The translations under genes were made by a program, and so were the position numbers. The notes below the pieces were generated by a model that did no database searches, was not told the DNA's origin, and worked only from the letters and a program-made list of their open reading frames with translations. From the NCBI RefSeq assembly GCF_016097555.1, contig NC_054704.1, positions 76,305,081-76,369,080 on the forward strand: a stretch of 64,000 bases of DNA, given 5' to 3'. Within the stretch, counting starts at the first letter, position 1. Every line of letters starts with the position of its first letter. This DNA comes from Gigantopelta aegis. Lineage: Eukaryota > Mollusca > Gastropoda > Neomphalida > Peltospiridae. Below are positions 10,476 through 21,812 of the stretch, piece after piece.

Positions 10476-11644
10476 GGGTGATCAGCAGGTCAGCATAGCC
10501 AGTAGCCCATGGCTAGAAGTGTATCTCCCAAAGTACGGTCAGCATTTCTGCAAAACGTTAAATATTTTGTGCAAAATGTCTGTTACTATTTAACCGAGTA
10601 CAATGAAGCCATTCGTTGGTTAAATGATGGGAGGTAGATATAGAAGGGTTAGAAGTTCAAATCTGTAAACAGCTAATACCAATCATCAGGCACGGCGGAA
10701 GCAAGTGAACATTAGAAGGAGGGGGTGACTGACTGAGATCGAGGGCGCAAAGCTATCGAACTTCTAAGGGGTTCGAGGGCGTGCTGTGGAATGTTTTATA
10801 AACTATAGTCTGTCCCACAGGGAATTCCTTTTTTTATACGATGAAATTTACTACAACTTATTTATTACTGAGCCGATTGATTTGTAAATTGCACACAAAC
10901 ATAGTAGTTTGTGGTTATTTTCAAAACACGTTCACTTTTCTTCTTACGTCAAATCAAACTGAAATTATTTACAGTTTTATAGAATGATGGGACGGACTAT
11001 AGATGTTTTGTATGCATCTTCCTGAATTCAACAAATAAAATTCATCATGACAAATGCTGATAGATGACAATAATATATATATATATATATATTTATTTAT
11101 TAAACAGAATTATTGGGATGTTGAAACCTCTAGCTACCCCCCCCCCCCCCCCAACCTGCTCCTCCGAGGCTACCAATTACATCTAATTGGTGTTCTTTTT
11201 TCTTTTTTTCGTCTAAGTGATTATAATTAAGTTTGGTGCTTTTATTGGAATCTCAGGTACATAGCAAGGTTATAGACTGCGAGGTTAGCGGAAATAGGTC
11301 TGTGTTGTAAAACTCTTGGCATCTATAAGGCTGTAGTTACAAGAAGCAGCGAAGATGAATAAGCTTTCTCGTAAACTGAATCTGTAATGACGTTTCCCCT
11401 TTGAAGTCGGAAACATGTGGAGGGAAGGGAGGGGTAGGGGACGGTAAGGGGCATTGGTTTTAAAGCTAGAAGGTGTTGCCGTGTTTGTATCCTAATGCAC
11501 GGGATACGCTACACCGACTTTTCTCACAAACAACTAATTAATCATAATCATTAATTAACTATAACCATTAATTCCAAATGGATGAAGAGTGTCAAGGACA
11601 GCTTACAGTGTGTTCTCACAGACAGACAGACGGGAGGTGCCAGA
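10476..11644. other. No gene seen
   Basis: Contains a short TA microsatellite (about 11071-11092) and a poly-C run (about 11139-11152). No repeat family or exon recognised. Confidence 0.4.
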
Positions 11645-12233
11645 CTGAATTCAGTTCTATTCATTTATTTGCCAAAGCAATTGCCTATAGGCATAAACAT
11701 AATTTTACATAATAAATTTACATAATTACGAAAAAAACTGCGACACCAGACATAGGTATAAACATAATTTTACATAATAAATTTACATAATTACGAAAAC
11801 CTGCGACATCAGATAAACGTGTAAATATGCATGTAACATGTAACAGACGTAGTGGTTAGGAACAAATACAAAAGTGGAATAACAATTTCAGAATGGACGC
11901 AGTTTAGAATTAATTAGCAAGTTCTCTGGGTTTGGTATATTGGATCAAATACCTTCCAAGATTGCGTAATTGAGTTACATTTTGAAGACTTAAAAGTGTA
12001 ATCAGTTTAAATGCAGACGGGTTTTTTTCTCTCCAGTAACACTGCTTAATATATGTAGCACGCAGATCACAATAGAATGGACATTGCAAAATAAAGTGAA
12101 ATTCGTCGTCAACACTATTAGTGTCACAGAGACTGCAGATCCTAAGTTCACGTTCAATATTTCTATATATCCAGTTTCATATATTGAGTTGATGAGCATA
12201 ACATCTAGATTTACAAATGTAACTTCTAAATGT

Positions 12234-12438
12234 AACGACTGGTATATCAAAGGCCGTGGTATGTACTATCCTGTCTGTGGGATGGTGTATATAAAAGATC
12301 CCTTGCTACTAATGAAAAAATGTAGCAGATTTCCTCTCTATGACTGTGTGTCAAAAATGACCATGTGTTTGACATCCAGTAGCCGATGATTAATAAATCA
12401 ATGTGCTCTAGTGATGTTGTTAAACAAAACAAACATAC
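12234..12438 (+). mobile_element. SINE family A2, 5'-truncated, inside the LINE
   Basis: From 'cgactggtatatcaaaggcc' to the A2 tail 'gttaaacaaaacaaac'. CTTCTAAATG directly precedes (about 12224) and follows (about 12441) it. It inserted into the LINE remnant and is therefore younger. Confidence 0.87.
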
Positions 12439-12537
12439 TTCTTCTAAATGCAAAAGAAAGGGTTTTTTTGTTAAAGAGTACTGGAGACAGTGATTATTAG
12501 TTAAATTAAACATTTTGAAGAAACTAAGAGAGTAGCA

Positions 12538-12642
12538 ATGGGCAATGGGCAACTCTATTAACGTGCCCCTATCCACTGGGGTTCAGGCACGCCCGCCCCG
12601 GATCTAGCCTCTGACATCGCCAGCGACCACCTCCGGGGCGGG
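12538..12642. mobile_element. Short GC-rich insertion with 12-bp target duplication
   Basis: About 105 bp containing 'cactggggttcaggcacgcc' and 'agcgaccacctccggggcgg', flanked by exact AAGAGAGTAGCA repeats (12526-12537 and 12643-12654). The duplication length suggests LINE-type integration. No A-tail or clear tRNA box is visible, so the family is unassigned. Confidence 0.7.
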
Positions 12643-12954
12643 AAGAGAGTAGCATACATTTCTTTAATAAATCTATCTCTTAAACGAATTGTAACATATG
12701 TGATAAATATTGCTTCATTACTGACGTTCTGGCGTATCCAGACATATAATATGACATGCCAACGTTGTCAAGAAGTTGTTTGAAAAGTGTAGCCCAATTT
12801 ACATATTTTTCACAATCTTTAACCATTTCTAGACACATTTCCTTCAAAATGCAATTGTCAGTTCGCAATAATATCAGCCAGTATTTTAATATAGCAATAT
12901 AACGTGAAATTGACAAAGGGTATTGTCCCATTCATGGTACACCATGTGGCTTGT

Positions 12955-13110
12955 GGGTTTTGTTTTTGTTGTTTGTTGTTGTTGTTGTTGTTTGTTGTTG
13001 TTGTTGTTTGTTTGGGTTGTTTGTTTGTTTGTTGTTGTTGTTTGGTTTTTTGGGGGGTTTTGGGTTTTTTTATTGTTTTGTTGTTGTTGTTGTTTTTGTG
13101 TGTTTTTTGG
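12955..13110. repeat. GTT/TG-rich low-complexity tract
   Basis: Runs of TTGTTG, TTTGTTTG and TTTTGGGG. The three overlapping open frames over this tract are artefacts of the repeat. Confidence 0.9.
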
Positions 13111-13781
13111 GGGGTGGCAATCTAATTAAAATTGGCTCCACTATTACATGTGGATCTAACAGTAGCCCGTGGAGCTCATGTCCAGTTGACCTTTCATTCG
13201 ACCAATCAAAACTTTACTTGCAAAATCATGCCAGTGATTTGAGAAGAATTTGAAAACATTCGGGATTATGCAGAGGGTATACGAAATGATTCGGGTGAAT
13301 TACGAAGTATGCCGGAAACTAATTTCAATATAGAATTTTATATAAAATTCGTTTCAAAACGGAAAAAAAAACCGTGCTGGCATAGCCATAAAATCTGTTT
13401 ATACCAGTATACAATCCAGAGTTTATTACTGCACTTTTCCCCCGGTTTTTTTCAATCTTGAAATAGACCAACAAGTTCGCCTATTGCATAAATAGTCTCG
13501 CCCGATACTTTTAGAATTTGTATGCTTCCGAATAACGCTATAAAAGGCGAAGTGTAATTGGTCGATATTTAAATTGTTATTTATAGATGAAATGTCACCT
13601 GGACATGGGAGTCCATGCAATGCTGTTAGATCTACTGTTGAGTAGAGCTAATTTTAATCAGATTGGGGCTTTTTTTGGTTGACGCCAAGCATATATTTAC
13701 AGAACATGAGACGAAGCTTTCCAGTATCTAGTGATTTGGCGAATCCCCATGTCTCGCAACCATAGTTATATAAGAGTAATA

Positions 13782-14600
13782 TATAAATTCAAAGGAGTAA
13801 TAAATTTGTGAATGGATTTATGGATGTAAACCAGAGAAAATGTGCATGAAACAGCTCAAAGAAATGCAACCAAACAGTTGTTGCAGCGATTGCATGCTTT
13901 GTGCAAGAAACGTGGAATATTCGGGAGAAATGCTGTCCAGTGTTCACCATAAAAGGCCAGACATTCATTCGCAAATCATTGCCACTCTGTGCAGCCTTCA
14001 GAAGTCCACAAGTCCGAAAAACACCATTAGTCAACTGTTTGATGCAATTTCGTCATGCCACGCCTCGGTGACAATGACAGATGGCAAATCATAGGGATGC
14101 TTGAATCTGGGACCTCGCAGCGTAACGTTGCACGTCAATTCAACGTCCACAGAAACACCATATGGCACTTATGACAACAATATTAACAAAACAACCAGGT
14201 CAGGGACCGTCCCCGTAGCGGCCGACCACCCGTGACAACCCCTCGCCAAGACACATGGATCCGAACCACGCATCTGCAAAACAGGTTCCAGCCAGCAACC
14301 CTCACAGCCCGTACCATCCCTTTCTCCAGCGTTTAGTGGCCTCAATGAGACGACGGTACCAGGCCTGCATCAATGCTCAATGTGGACACACTCGCTACTA
14401 ACTGTGTGAACTTCGTTCTGGATCCCCTCTAGTGATGTGGCTCATTTGCATATGGCAGGTGTGCCCTTTTCATGGACTATTGCTCGTTTCCATACCTTCG
14501 GACATTTCTCTTTCCAAGTTATAACGTTTCATACACGGCTGTAAAAACTTACCATCAATTATCTTTGTCGTTTGTGTGTCACAATAAATGTTGCCTTTTA

Positions 14601-14603
<3 letters not shown>
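13782..14603 (+). mobile_element. Tc1-type transposon, internally deleted, copy 1
   Basis: After 'tcaaaggagtaataaatttg' it carries the start of a Tc1-like transposase (MPRLGDNDRWQIIGMLESGT near 14055, then [19 protein letters not shown] and PRSGRPPVTTPRQDTWIRTT): the two helix-turn-helix DNA-binding units with the GRPR-like linker. At 14330 it jumps to the protein's C-terminal part (LVASMRRRYQACINAQCGH). The catalytic DDE domain is absent. The 3' end is CACAATAAATGTTGCCTTTT, the counterpart of the clear TIR of copy 2 (55331-56178). The 5' TIR is partly lost. Non-autonomous and decayed. Confidence 0.87.

Positions 14604-14656
<53 letters not shown>
14602..14656. repeat. (TA)n microsatellite
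   Basis: About 27 TA units directly abutting the Tc1 3' end, where a TA target duplication is expected. It has either expanded from the target or served as a TA-rich insertion site. Confidence 0.95.
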
Positions 14657-14660
<4 letters not shown>

Positions 14661-16135
14661 CTACGGTGGCTGGGAAAGGACATCACATCAAATTATTTTT
14701 CTCGATCGATCGATTTAATATCTCGATTGATCGACTTACTATCTCGATCGATTGACTTTCGAACTCGAGGCTTTCTGTCGAGATAGGCGACTGGGATACC
14801 GTTATAGGTTATACTATACCATATAAAATCCCATAGGAAACAACGTTAACGTTTGTGGTTAAAAACACAATATGCAATATATCAACCAAACTATGACATT
14901 CATCTAGGTAATCATCCAACACATAAATACAGGACACCACATGCACAGGTCATTTTTTCTTTTCTCAAATTGGAGAAGAACTAATCCCCATTCCCTTTGC
15001 CGTACCAATTTGGTCTGGATGATGTGAGCAGGTATGTATACACTGTATTTAAAGCCACCCACTGTTCACATTTCTCAAGTACACCCACTGATGCAATAGC
15101 TAAGGCAACTACGTCTGTATTTGTAGCAGACAGCATGATCTATACGTATCTTTGCTCATATGCATCGAATATGGAGGGGCATGTTGAAGCCCAAAATGTC
15201 CCAGTTGGCCAAGATATCCCAGTTGGGACATCTTTGTCCGGTGCTCTAATTAATGTATTTAATTAATATCATTTATATATTAGGCCCTGGAAGAAGGTTT
15301 TGCAAACGGGTGGGCTTCGCGGACAGGTTGCTGACGTTCCAATACCGAGAAAGTACCCAAAATTGCTGGGCCGGATTTCCATGGGTAGGGCGCGCCGGGG
15401 GAGGGGGGGGAGAGGCCTCCTACCAGGAAAACCTAACTGCCGAGACCGCCTACGCCCTAACGCATCCTAACACGGAATCACCCCCCCCCCCCCCACCCAC
15501 ACACACACCCCAACCGGTCCTCCCCCAGGTTATGCATACAGCTATTGTGGGCACATTATTTATAATGTATATGAAGGAAGGTTGTTGGGATAGGTATGGG
15601 AAGGAATGATGGGACGAGGAAGGAGAAGAATGGTGATGTTTATGAACAGTCCACCATTCGTCCACCGGAAGAGCAGGTGGGTGTAATGCATGATGATCTC
15701 TAGATGTTGAAGTTGTTATATTGAAAATGTTTTTGTTGTTGAACTTCCGAGGTGACCCATAAAGTTCCAAGAGCATTTGTGAGCTTACCTAAACGGATGA
15801 CCACTTAATGTCATTGTTATATAAAAATCCAGCAATACACGAATAACCACTAATCGTTTGACGTGGTTAAGGTTAAGGACCACACAGGTATTGAGATCTA
15901 AGAAACCTGCTATCGCAACATATATGCAACATTCCATACACAGGATAGCACATACCATGGCCTTTGATGTACCAGTCGTGGTGCACTGGCTGGAGCGAGA
16001 AATAATTCAGGTTCAAGCACGCTGTCCTGGATACAAACCTGAGATATCTGGGCTGTCTGTCCAGGACAGTGGCTTGGTTGTTAGTTGGTTAGTTAGTGGT
16101 TAGTGAGAGAGAAGAGGATGTAGTGGCCTTACACC
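14657..16135 (+). repeat. Left arm of a large inverted repeat
   Basis: Reverse complement of about 21695-23290. Landmarks in order: 'ggtggctgggaaaggacatc', TCGATCGA blocks, 'ctaatccccattccctttgc', 'tgttcacatttctcaagtac', 'aatatggaggggcatgttga', a GC/C-rich segment (15360-15530), 'catcattccttcccatacc' complement, 'gacccataaagttccaagag', then SINE sequence. Arms differ by many substitutions and small indels, so they are not recent. No credible ORF: open frames here come from C/G-rich runs. Confidence 0.8.
15865..16006 (-). mobile_element. SINE family A1 fragment within the left arm
   Basis: 'aaggaccacacaggtattga' to 'gtgcactggctggagcgaga', then broken by family B sequence. The right arm has the same A1/B junction inverted. 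Confidence 0.8.
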
Positions 16136-16208
16136 TACCCACTGAGACCTTAAGAACTCCTCTGGGTTGGAGCCGGTACCGGGCTGTGAATTCTGTACCT
16201 ACCAGCGC
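16007..16208 (-). mobile_element. SINE family B, abutting the A1 fragment
   Basis: 'ggttcaagcacgctgtcctg' to 'gccggtaccgggctgtgaat'. The far tRNA head is missing. Confidence 0.8.
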
Positions 16209-16303
16209 TAACAACAATAAGTTTATTCAACTTACATGACCTCTTACTTACAAACATCACAGACTTTGTATTGAGCTTAAATTTAAACAGAATCGAGAAC
16301 CAG

Positions 16304-16694
16304 TTAAAGGGACATTCCCGAATTTGCTGCAATTTTTAACATGTTATTGACTAACAGGGACTTTTTAACGATTGTAAGTACATATCAAATGTATTTTTCT
16401 GCATAAAATATTAGTTGCTGTATACTAAACGTGTTTCTGGTCGTTCTACTATTTGTACTAGGATACATTTCATTTTATTCCTAAAATAAAAAAAATCGTA
16501 CGTGTACGAAATTATTTGAAAAAAAAATCCAGTTTGGGCTTCTTACAAATATTAAGACGACCAGAAACACATTGAATATACAGACACTGATAATCTAAAT
16601 AAGAAAATATATTTAATATGTAAGTTTAATCGTAGAAATATTTTATTTTTCGGAAACATTTTACAATGCAGCAAACTCAGGAATGTCCCTTTAA
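16304..16694. mobile_element. Palindromic MITE with TTAA ends, copy 1
   Basis: TTAA-AGGGACATTCCCGAATTTGC at the left and GCAAACTCAGGAATGTCCCT-TTAA at the right. The inner halves are also inverted ('gtgtttctggtcgttct' against 'acgaccagaaacac'). TTAA at both ends is the target choice of piggyBac-type transposases. No coding sequence. Confidence 0.88.
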
Positions 16695-17033
16695 TTAGTT
16701 CTTGAACGTTGGTGCTGTTCGTTGTCGCTGAACGTATCACTATTTTACGTGGATAACAAGAACTGTATATTGTGTTGCTGTTTATAATTTTGAGTAATAA
16801 TAAGGCACACAATATCAAAGTTTATTGTTGATAGTTATATTGGTTTGCACATTTTAAATAAGGAATAACCCGTTAATTGCTTCGTTTAGCACTTTATAAA
16901 ATATTGTGTGTAATTGTGTACTGTTATAATATTCTAAAGGTGTAAACGAACTGGCCAATATCACTTCAAAAACAAACCAATCCAGCCAAATATTATGTTT
17001 ATTATAATTGGTATAATATCTTTACGAGAAGTT

Positions 17034-17091
<58 letters not shown>

Positions 17092-17693
17092 AACAAATTT
17101 ACATTAAATTTAGTTTATTATTCAACTAAATATATTTAGTATACATCTTTGGAGTAAAAACAAAAATGTAACTGAAAATTCATTGAATCTAAAATTCTTT
17201 TACACTAAATTGCGGTTGTATTGTTTTCTTGTGTTTGTTTGTTTGTTTGTTTTTATTGTGTAGATTCCTATATTTGTGACCAAAAAAAACCGCCACAAAC
17301 ATTTAACACAGAGACAAAGACATTGTCTTGTTTTACAAAATGCAGATCTCATTGGTAGTAACATGCGATACTGATTATTTGTACTATTATCTATTCCCAC
17401 TACCTTAATATACTTTTATGTAGTATCAAGCACGGCGGAGCACGGGGGTTGGGGCTGGGGGTCTACTCAATCAATCCCCCCACCCCCACCCCCCAAATGT
17501 CTACATTTGATATGCGGTGTACACTTGAGGTTGAAACCAGTACAGGGTAAAATATTTTTTTGCTTAAATGGACTGCGATTTTCAGCTAAAATGAAGGTTA
17601 CTAACAAAAATACTCTTTAAATCATAAATGCCATGTGACACCTTATTTTCTTGCAGGTAGATTAAAATTATTATGAGGTGACATACTTTTTAT
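16695..17693. other. No gene seen; (AC)n microsatellite
   Basis: (AC)n at about 17038-17086. The remainder is AT-rich, with C/G-rich low complexity near 17440-17490. No exon or repeat family recognised. Confidence 0.45.
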
Positions 17694-17890
17694 GTCGGTG
17701 GGCCCATTGGGCTATTTCTTTCTAGCCAGTGCTCCTATCTGTAGGATGTTGTCTGTATGAAAGGTTCCTTGTTGCTAATCGAAAAGAGTAGCTCATTGCG
17801 TTATGGCGGCGAGTTTTCTCTTTCATCACCTGAGACGCCATATAACCTCCATTAGAATGTATTGCGTGCGTCGTTACACAAAACAGTTCT
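17694..17890 (+). mobile_element. SINE family A1, degenerate
   Basis: 'gtcggtgggcccattgggct' through 'gacgccatataacctccatt' to 'gcgtgcgtcgttacacaaaa'. The head is missing and it is diverged. Confidence 0.75.
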
Positions 17891-18052
17891 TCTTTCCTTC
17901 AGTTAGGTCTCGCTTGGTTTCCTTTGGAAGGTGGAGTCACCAAAAGTAGACGAACAAGATATGAATACGAGTAAATTTAGATGGAAACTTTAGCTCACTG
18001 TCCTTTTTCGTCAGCTATATCGCTTGTCCCAGTTACTTAGCCTGTCGGACAA

Positions 18053-18260
18053 CATCCTGGTTTATACAAACTAGTTATATTAGGTTACCAGCACAAAATC
18101 CTGGTTTATACAAACTAGTTATATTAGGTTACCAGCACAAAATCCTGGTTTATACAAACTAGTTATATTAGGTTACCAGCACAAAATCCTGGTTTATACA
18201 AACTAGTTATATTAGGTTACCAGCACAAAATCCTGGTTTATACAAACTAGTTATATTAGG
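18053..18260. repeat. Tandem repeat, 44-bp unit, about 4.7 copies
   Basis: Unit 'tcctggtttatacaaactag' + 'ttatattaggttaccagcac' + 'aaaa', nearly identical between copies and so recently expanded. It ends just before the Penelope-like remnant. Confidence 0.95.
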
Positions 18261-18279
18261 TCCGGGAAGCCGATTGACA

Positions 18280-19530
18280 GCTTAATAATTAAAAGTACTA
18301 CAAAAAATTAGACAAAGCTATTTGGCCTGAGAATTGTAAAAAGTTCAATGTAATTATTCAATGTGTAAAAGATAAGGGAAATATTAATAAAAAAACAAGT
18401 AAAATATTTAGAAGCCAGGTCACAATCACAAACCCGGAAATTTTATCTGCTTCCAAAAATCCACAAGCCAGTCGATACATGGACCGATAATAACACATCA
18501 CCCGCTCGTCCAATCATTTCAGACTGATGATCAGAATCGTACCGTATTTCAGAATACATAGACTTTCATTTAAAACCAATTGCAAATAGATATGAAAGAT
18601 ATCAAAATTATCAAAAACCAAAATCCCAAAAGATTCATTTTTTGGTTACCTTGATACTGACTCAGTGTACACCAACATAGATACTGATGCGGGCATTGAT
18701 TCAGTTAAGAGAGCATTTGATAAGTACCCAGATCCAAACAAACCAGATAAATACAGTATTGAGCTGTTAGAATTAAGCCTAAAAGGAAATGATTTTGAGT
18801 TTGATGGAGAAATGTATCAACAAGTGTGTGGTTGTGCTATGAGCAAACGTTTTAGTCCACACTTTGCATCTATCTATGTTGCCGAATGGGAAGAGGCTGC
18901 TTTAAAGAAATCGAGTAAAACACTTCTTTTGTACCTCGGAGATATCTCGACGATATACTTATCATTTGGCCACATTCCAAACAAGAATTTTGGAACTTTT
19001 TTGAGCTATTAAATCAACAGGATGACAATATCAAACTAAAGGCCACAGTATCAGATAAATCAGTTGACCTTTTGGATGTAACAATTTATACAGGTACACA
19101 CTTTGAAACATCAGGTTATCTAGACTACAAAGTGTTTTTCAAACCCACAGACACACACCAACTTCTCCACTACAAGTCTTTTCACCCACGCCACACTTTA
19201 AAGGCATTGTTGAATCCACAGAAATTCGAGTAACAAATAACATTTAAATGAGGCTTGTTCACTTTTATTTAATGCTTTAAAACCTAGGGGATATTCAAAA
19301 CGGTTTTTAAGAAAAATTAAATCTGAAACTGTTCGGTCATTAGAAAATCACCTTCGGGCAACTAAAGACTATAAACCATACAAACGTCAACATAACCAAC
19401 CACCTCAAATGAGCACTGGCTCCTCTGCTACTTGTGACAAAACCAGGTGCAGACTTCCTTTGGAAAAGACACGGCACCATATTATATTCATACGTCATTT
19501 GAATATCGAGTAATGGCTGACTGGAATTAA
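18280..19530 (+). mobile_element. Penelope-like retroelement, broken and 5'-truncated
   Basis: Reverse-transcriptase signatures of the Penelope-like class are seen: a 'LPKIHK'-like motif near 18450, VYTNIDTDAGIDSVKRAF and YQQVCGCAMSKRFSPHFAS (18660-18880), a YLDD-type catalytic box near 18945, and KPTDTHQLLHYKSFHPRHT near 19145. A Cys-containing tail (TCDKTRC near 19430) follows. I see no GIY-YIG endonuclease. The copy is a fossil with several breaks. Assignment is from motif order; a LINE is less likely. Confidence 0.72.
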
Positions 19531-19613
19531 AGTCGTGTATGCAGTTTACAAAGACACGTTGTATTAACTTTGAGATTATATAATAAAGAGATTATTATCC
19601 TTCTGTGTTTCGG

Positions 19614-19708
19614 TATCGTCAATATCATATATTATGAGTAAAAATAATGTATTATGCCAGAGGCTCACATAATACAACTTTTATTCCTAACATATGATAT
19701 TGGCGATA
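19614..19708. repeat. ~95-bp near-perfect palindrome
   Basis: TATCGTCAATATCATATATT on the left pairs with AACATATGATATTGGCGATA on the right, around a short loop containing 'gccagaggctcac'. It is probably a foldback-type MITE. It lies about 85 bp beyond the Penelope-like remnant. Confidence 0.8.
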
Positions 19709-20021
19709 TGCACAGAGAGGGGGGGGGGGGGACAGACAGATAGACAGACATACAGACAGACAGACGAAGAAGGGAGATATCACACAAATATACCAGTGAT
19801 CAAAATATATTTTTGTGAAAGAAGAACCGGGATATCATCATGTGTGTTGTTAGATAAGTACGACTTATAAATATAAGTGAAAGTCAACATTAATGCATCG
19901 TCATAACTGGGACATAGCTAAATATGCACACGCAAACATATTTACATAACCAGATACACATACAGGCACGCATGAACACACAAACATACATGCATCCATC
20001 CATCCATCCATCCATCCATCC
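19709..20021. other. Microsatellite-rich spacer
   Basis: G-run near 19720, imperfect GACA repeats near 19734-19765 and (ATCC)n near 19991-20020. No gene. Confidence 0.7.
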
Positions 20022-20307
20022 GAGACAGGACGTAGCCCAGTGGTAAATAGTTCGCCTGATACGCGGTCTGTCTAGGATCGATCCCCGTCGGTGGACCCAT
20101 TGGACTATTTATCGTTCCAGCCAGTGCGCCACGAGGTGTATATCAAATACCGTGGTATGTGTCATCCAGTCTATGGGATAGTGCATACAAAAGATCCCTT
20201 GCTACTAATGATGGGGAAATGTAGCGGGTTTCCTCTCTAAAACTCTAGTCGGTCATTAATAAATCAAACAATGTGTTCTTGTTGTGTTGTTAAACAAAAC
20301 AAACTTT
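20022..20307 (+). mobile_element. SINE family A2, near full length
   Basis: Head 'gtagcccagtggtaaatagt', box B 'aggatcgatcccc', A2 tail 'gttgttaaacaaaacaaact'. Inserted in an ATCC repeat, with CCATCCATC on both sides. Confidence 0.87.
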
Positions 20308-20696
20308 AAACCATCCATCGATCCATTCATATGTACGTACGTAACTACGTACCAACCCACCCACCTACCTGCCTACATCCATCCATGCATACATACATGC
20401 ATACATACATATATATATTAATATAGATAGATAGATAGATAGATAGCAGATACACGCACACACATACATGTACATACAAAGTATATACATATTTACACAG
20501 CATATCTCATACTATTTCTTATGATATGCCATTCATGAATCACTCGTTGGATGAGGAAAACTCAATAGCTTCACCCAGATGATCGACCCTTCATTGTAGT
20601 CTATTTCAAACGAACGGATTGTAACCGAACGAAAATCCCACTCGTTTGGGCAGGCACAGTTTTAAAATGTCCACATGCCTTTAAATGGTGTAACCA
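20308..20696. other. Tetranucleotide microsatellites, no gene
   Basis: ATCC-, ACAT- and (ATAG)n-type repeats between about 20310 and 20480, then unremarkable sequence. Confidence 0.6.
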
Positions 20697-20902
20697 GAGC
20701 CCCATGACTGGTATATCAAACTATTTTGTATGTGCGTCATTTCTGTGGGAAAGTGCATATAAAAGACCATTTGCTGCTAATGGCAAAATGTGACAGGTTT
20801 CCCTCAAGACTACATGTCAGAATTGCCAATTGTTTAATATCCAATAGCCGATTATTAATTCATTAATGTGTTCTAGAGGTGTCATTAAACAAAACCAATT
20901 TG
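20697..20902 (+). mobile_element. SINE family A2, 5'-truncated
   Basis: 'catgactggtatatcaaact' to 'gtgtcattaaacaaaaccaa'. Confidence 0.82.
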
Positions 20903-20908
20903 AACGAT

Positions 20909-21300
20909 TTAAAATGACATTTCTGAGTTTGCTGCAATTTTTAAGATGTTATTGACTAACAGAGACTTTTTAACGATTTTAATTACATATCAAATATATT
21001 TTTCTGCATAAAATATTAGTGGCTGTATATTAAACGTGTTTGTGATCGTTCTAATATTTGTACTAGGTTAAATTTCATTTTATTTCCTAAAATATTTTTA
21101 TTTCGTACATACGAAATATTTGAAGATAAAATCCAGTTTCGGCTTCTTACACATATTATTAAGACGACCAGAAACACATTGAATATACAGACACTGATAT
21201 TCTAAACAAGAAAATATATTTAATATGTAAGTTTAATCGTAGAAATATTTTATTAGTCGGAACATCTTACAATGCAGCAAACTCAGGAATGTCCCTTTAA
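20909..21300. mobile_element. Palindromic MITE with TTAA ends, copy 2
   Basis: Same family and orientation as 16304-16694. Left end TTAA-AATGACATTTCTGAG, right end CTCAGGAATGTCCCT-TTAA. Confidence 0.87.
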
Positions 21301-21324
21301 GCAAATGTAACAAAGTGCATGGCA

Positions 21325-21694
21325 TCGCTTGGATATCTTGGGCCGAGCACTGCCCAAGATGTCCCAATTGGGACATTTTGGGCTTCATCATGCCCCTCCA
21401 TATTCGATGCAAAGCTACATATGGATCATGCTATCTGCTACAGATACAGACGTAGTTGCCTTAGCTATTGCAACAGTGGGTGTACTTGAGAGATGTGAAC
21501 AGTGGGTGGCTTTTAGAATAGTGTATACATACCTGCTCACCTCATCCCGACCAAATTGGTAGGGCAAAGGGAATGGGGATTAGTTCTTCTCCAATTGGAG
21601 AAAAGAAAAATGTGGTGGCATGTATTTATGTGATGGATGAATGTCATAGTTTTGTTGATATATTGCATATCGTATTTTTAACACACCCTCACTA
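21325..21694 (-). repeat. Third, partial copy of the inverted-arm sequence
   Basis: Direct repeat of about 22620-22990: 'gggacattttgggctt', 'cccctccatattcgatgc', 'cagatacagacgtagttgcc', 'gggaatggggattagttctt' and the end 'gatatattgcatat' all recur. It stops where SINE sequence begins. Confidence 0.8.
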
Positions 21695-21812
21695 CACCCT
21701 CTTCTCTCTCACCAACTACTAACAAACCAACTAACAACTAACCAACTGGCCTGGACAGACAGCCCAGATATCTGAGATGTGTATCCAGGATAGCGTGCTT
21801 GAACCTTAATTA
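21695..21812 (+). mobile_element. SINE family B fragment in the right arm
   Basis: 'actacaccctcttctctctc' to 'gcgtgcttgaaccttaatt'. Head missing. Confidence 0.78.

Larger units (their letters stand above)
11645..13790 (-). mobile_element. Non-LTR retrotransposon (LINE) remnant, 3' part of ORF2
   Basis: Read on the minus strand, pieces match the C-terminal region of LINE ORF2 proteins: GCETWGFAKSL and FCKYMLGV (about 13780-13680), GQYPLSISRYIAILKYWLIL (about 12931), and near 12150-12000 RICSLCDTNSVDDEFHFIL and CPFYCDLRATYIKQC, the Cys/His knuckle after the reverse transcriptase domain. The reading is broken by stops and shifts, by a SINE (12234-12438), by a 105-bp insertion (12538-12642) and by GTT-rich sequence (12955-13110). 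The 3' end holds a ~66-bp direct duplication (about 11690-11815). Dead copy; clade not resolved. Confidence 0.75.

Noticed and set aside
12904-13253. Three overlapping open frames rich in Val, Leu, Phe and Cys, looking like membrane proteins
   Set aside because: They are three readings of the same GTT/TG low-complexity tract, with no start context, splice sites or domain.
14472-14786. 104-codon open frame with a Tyr-Ile repeat
   Set aside because: It runs from Tc1 3' sequence through the (TA)n microsatellite into the inverted arm.
15253-15776. Pro- and Gly-rich open frames on both strands (also 22333-22587)
   Set aside because: They come from C/G runs in the inverted arms; the two arms do not preserve a common frame.
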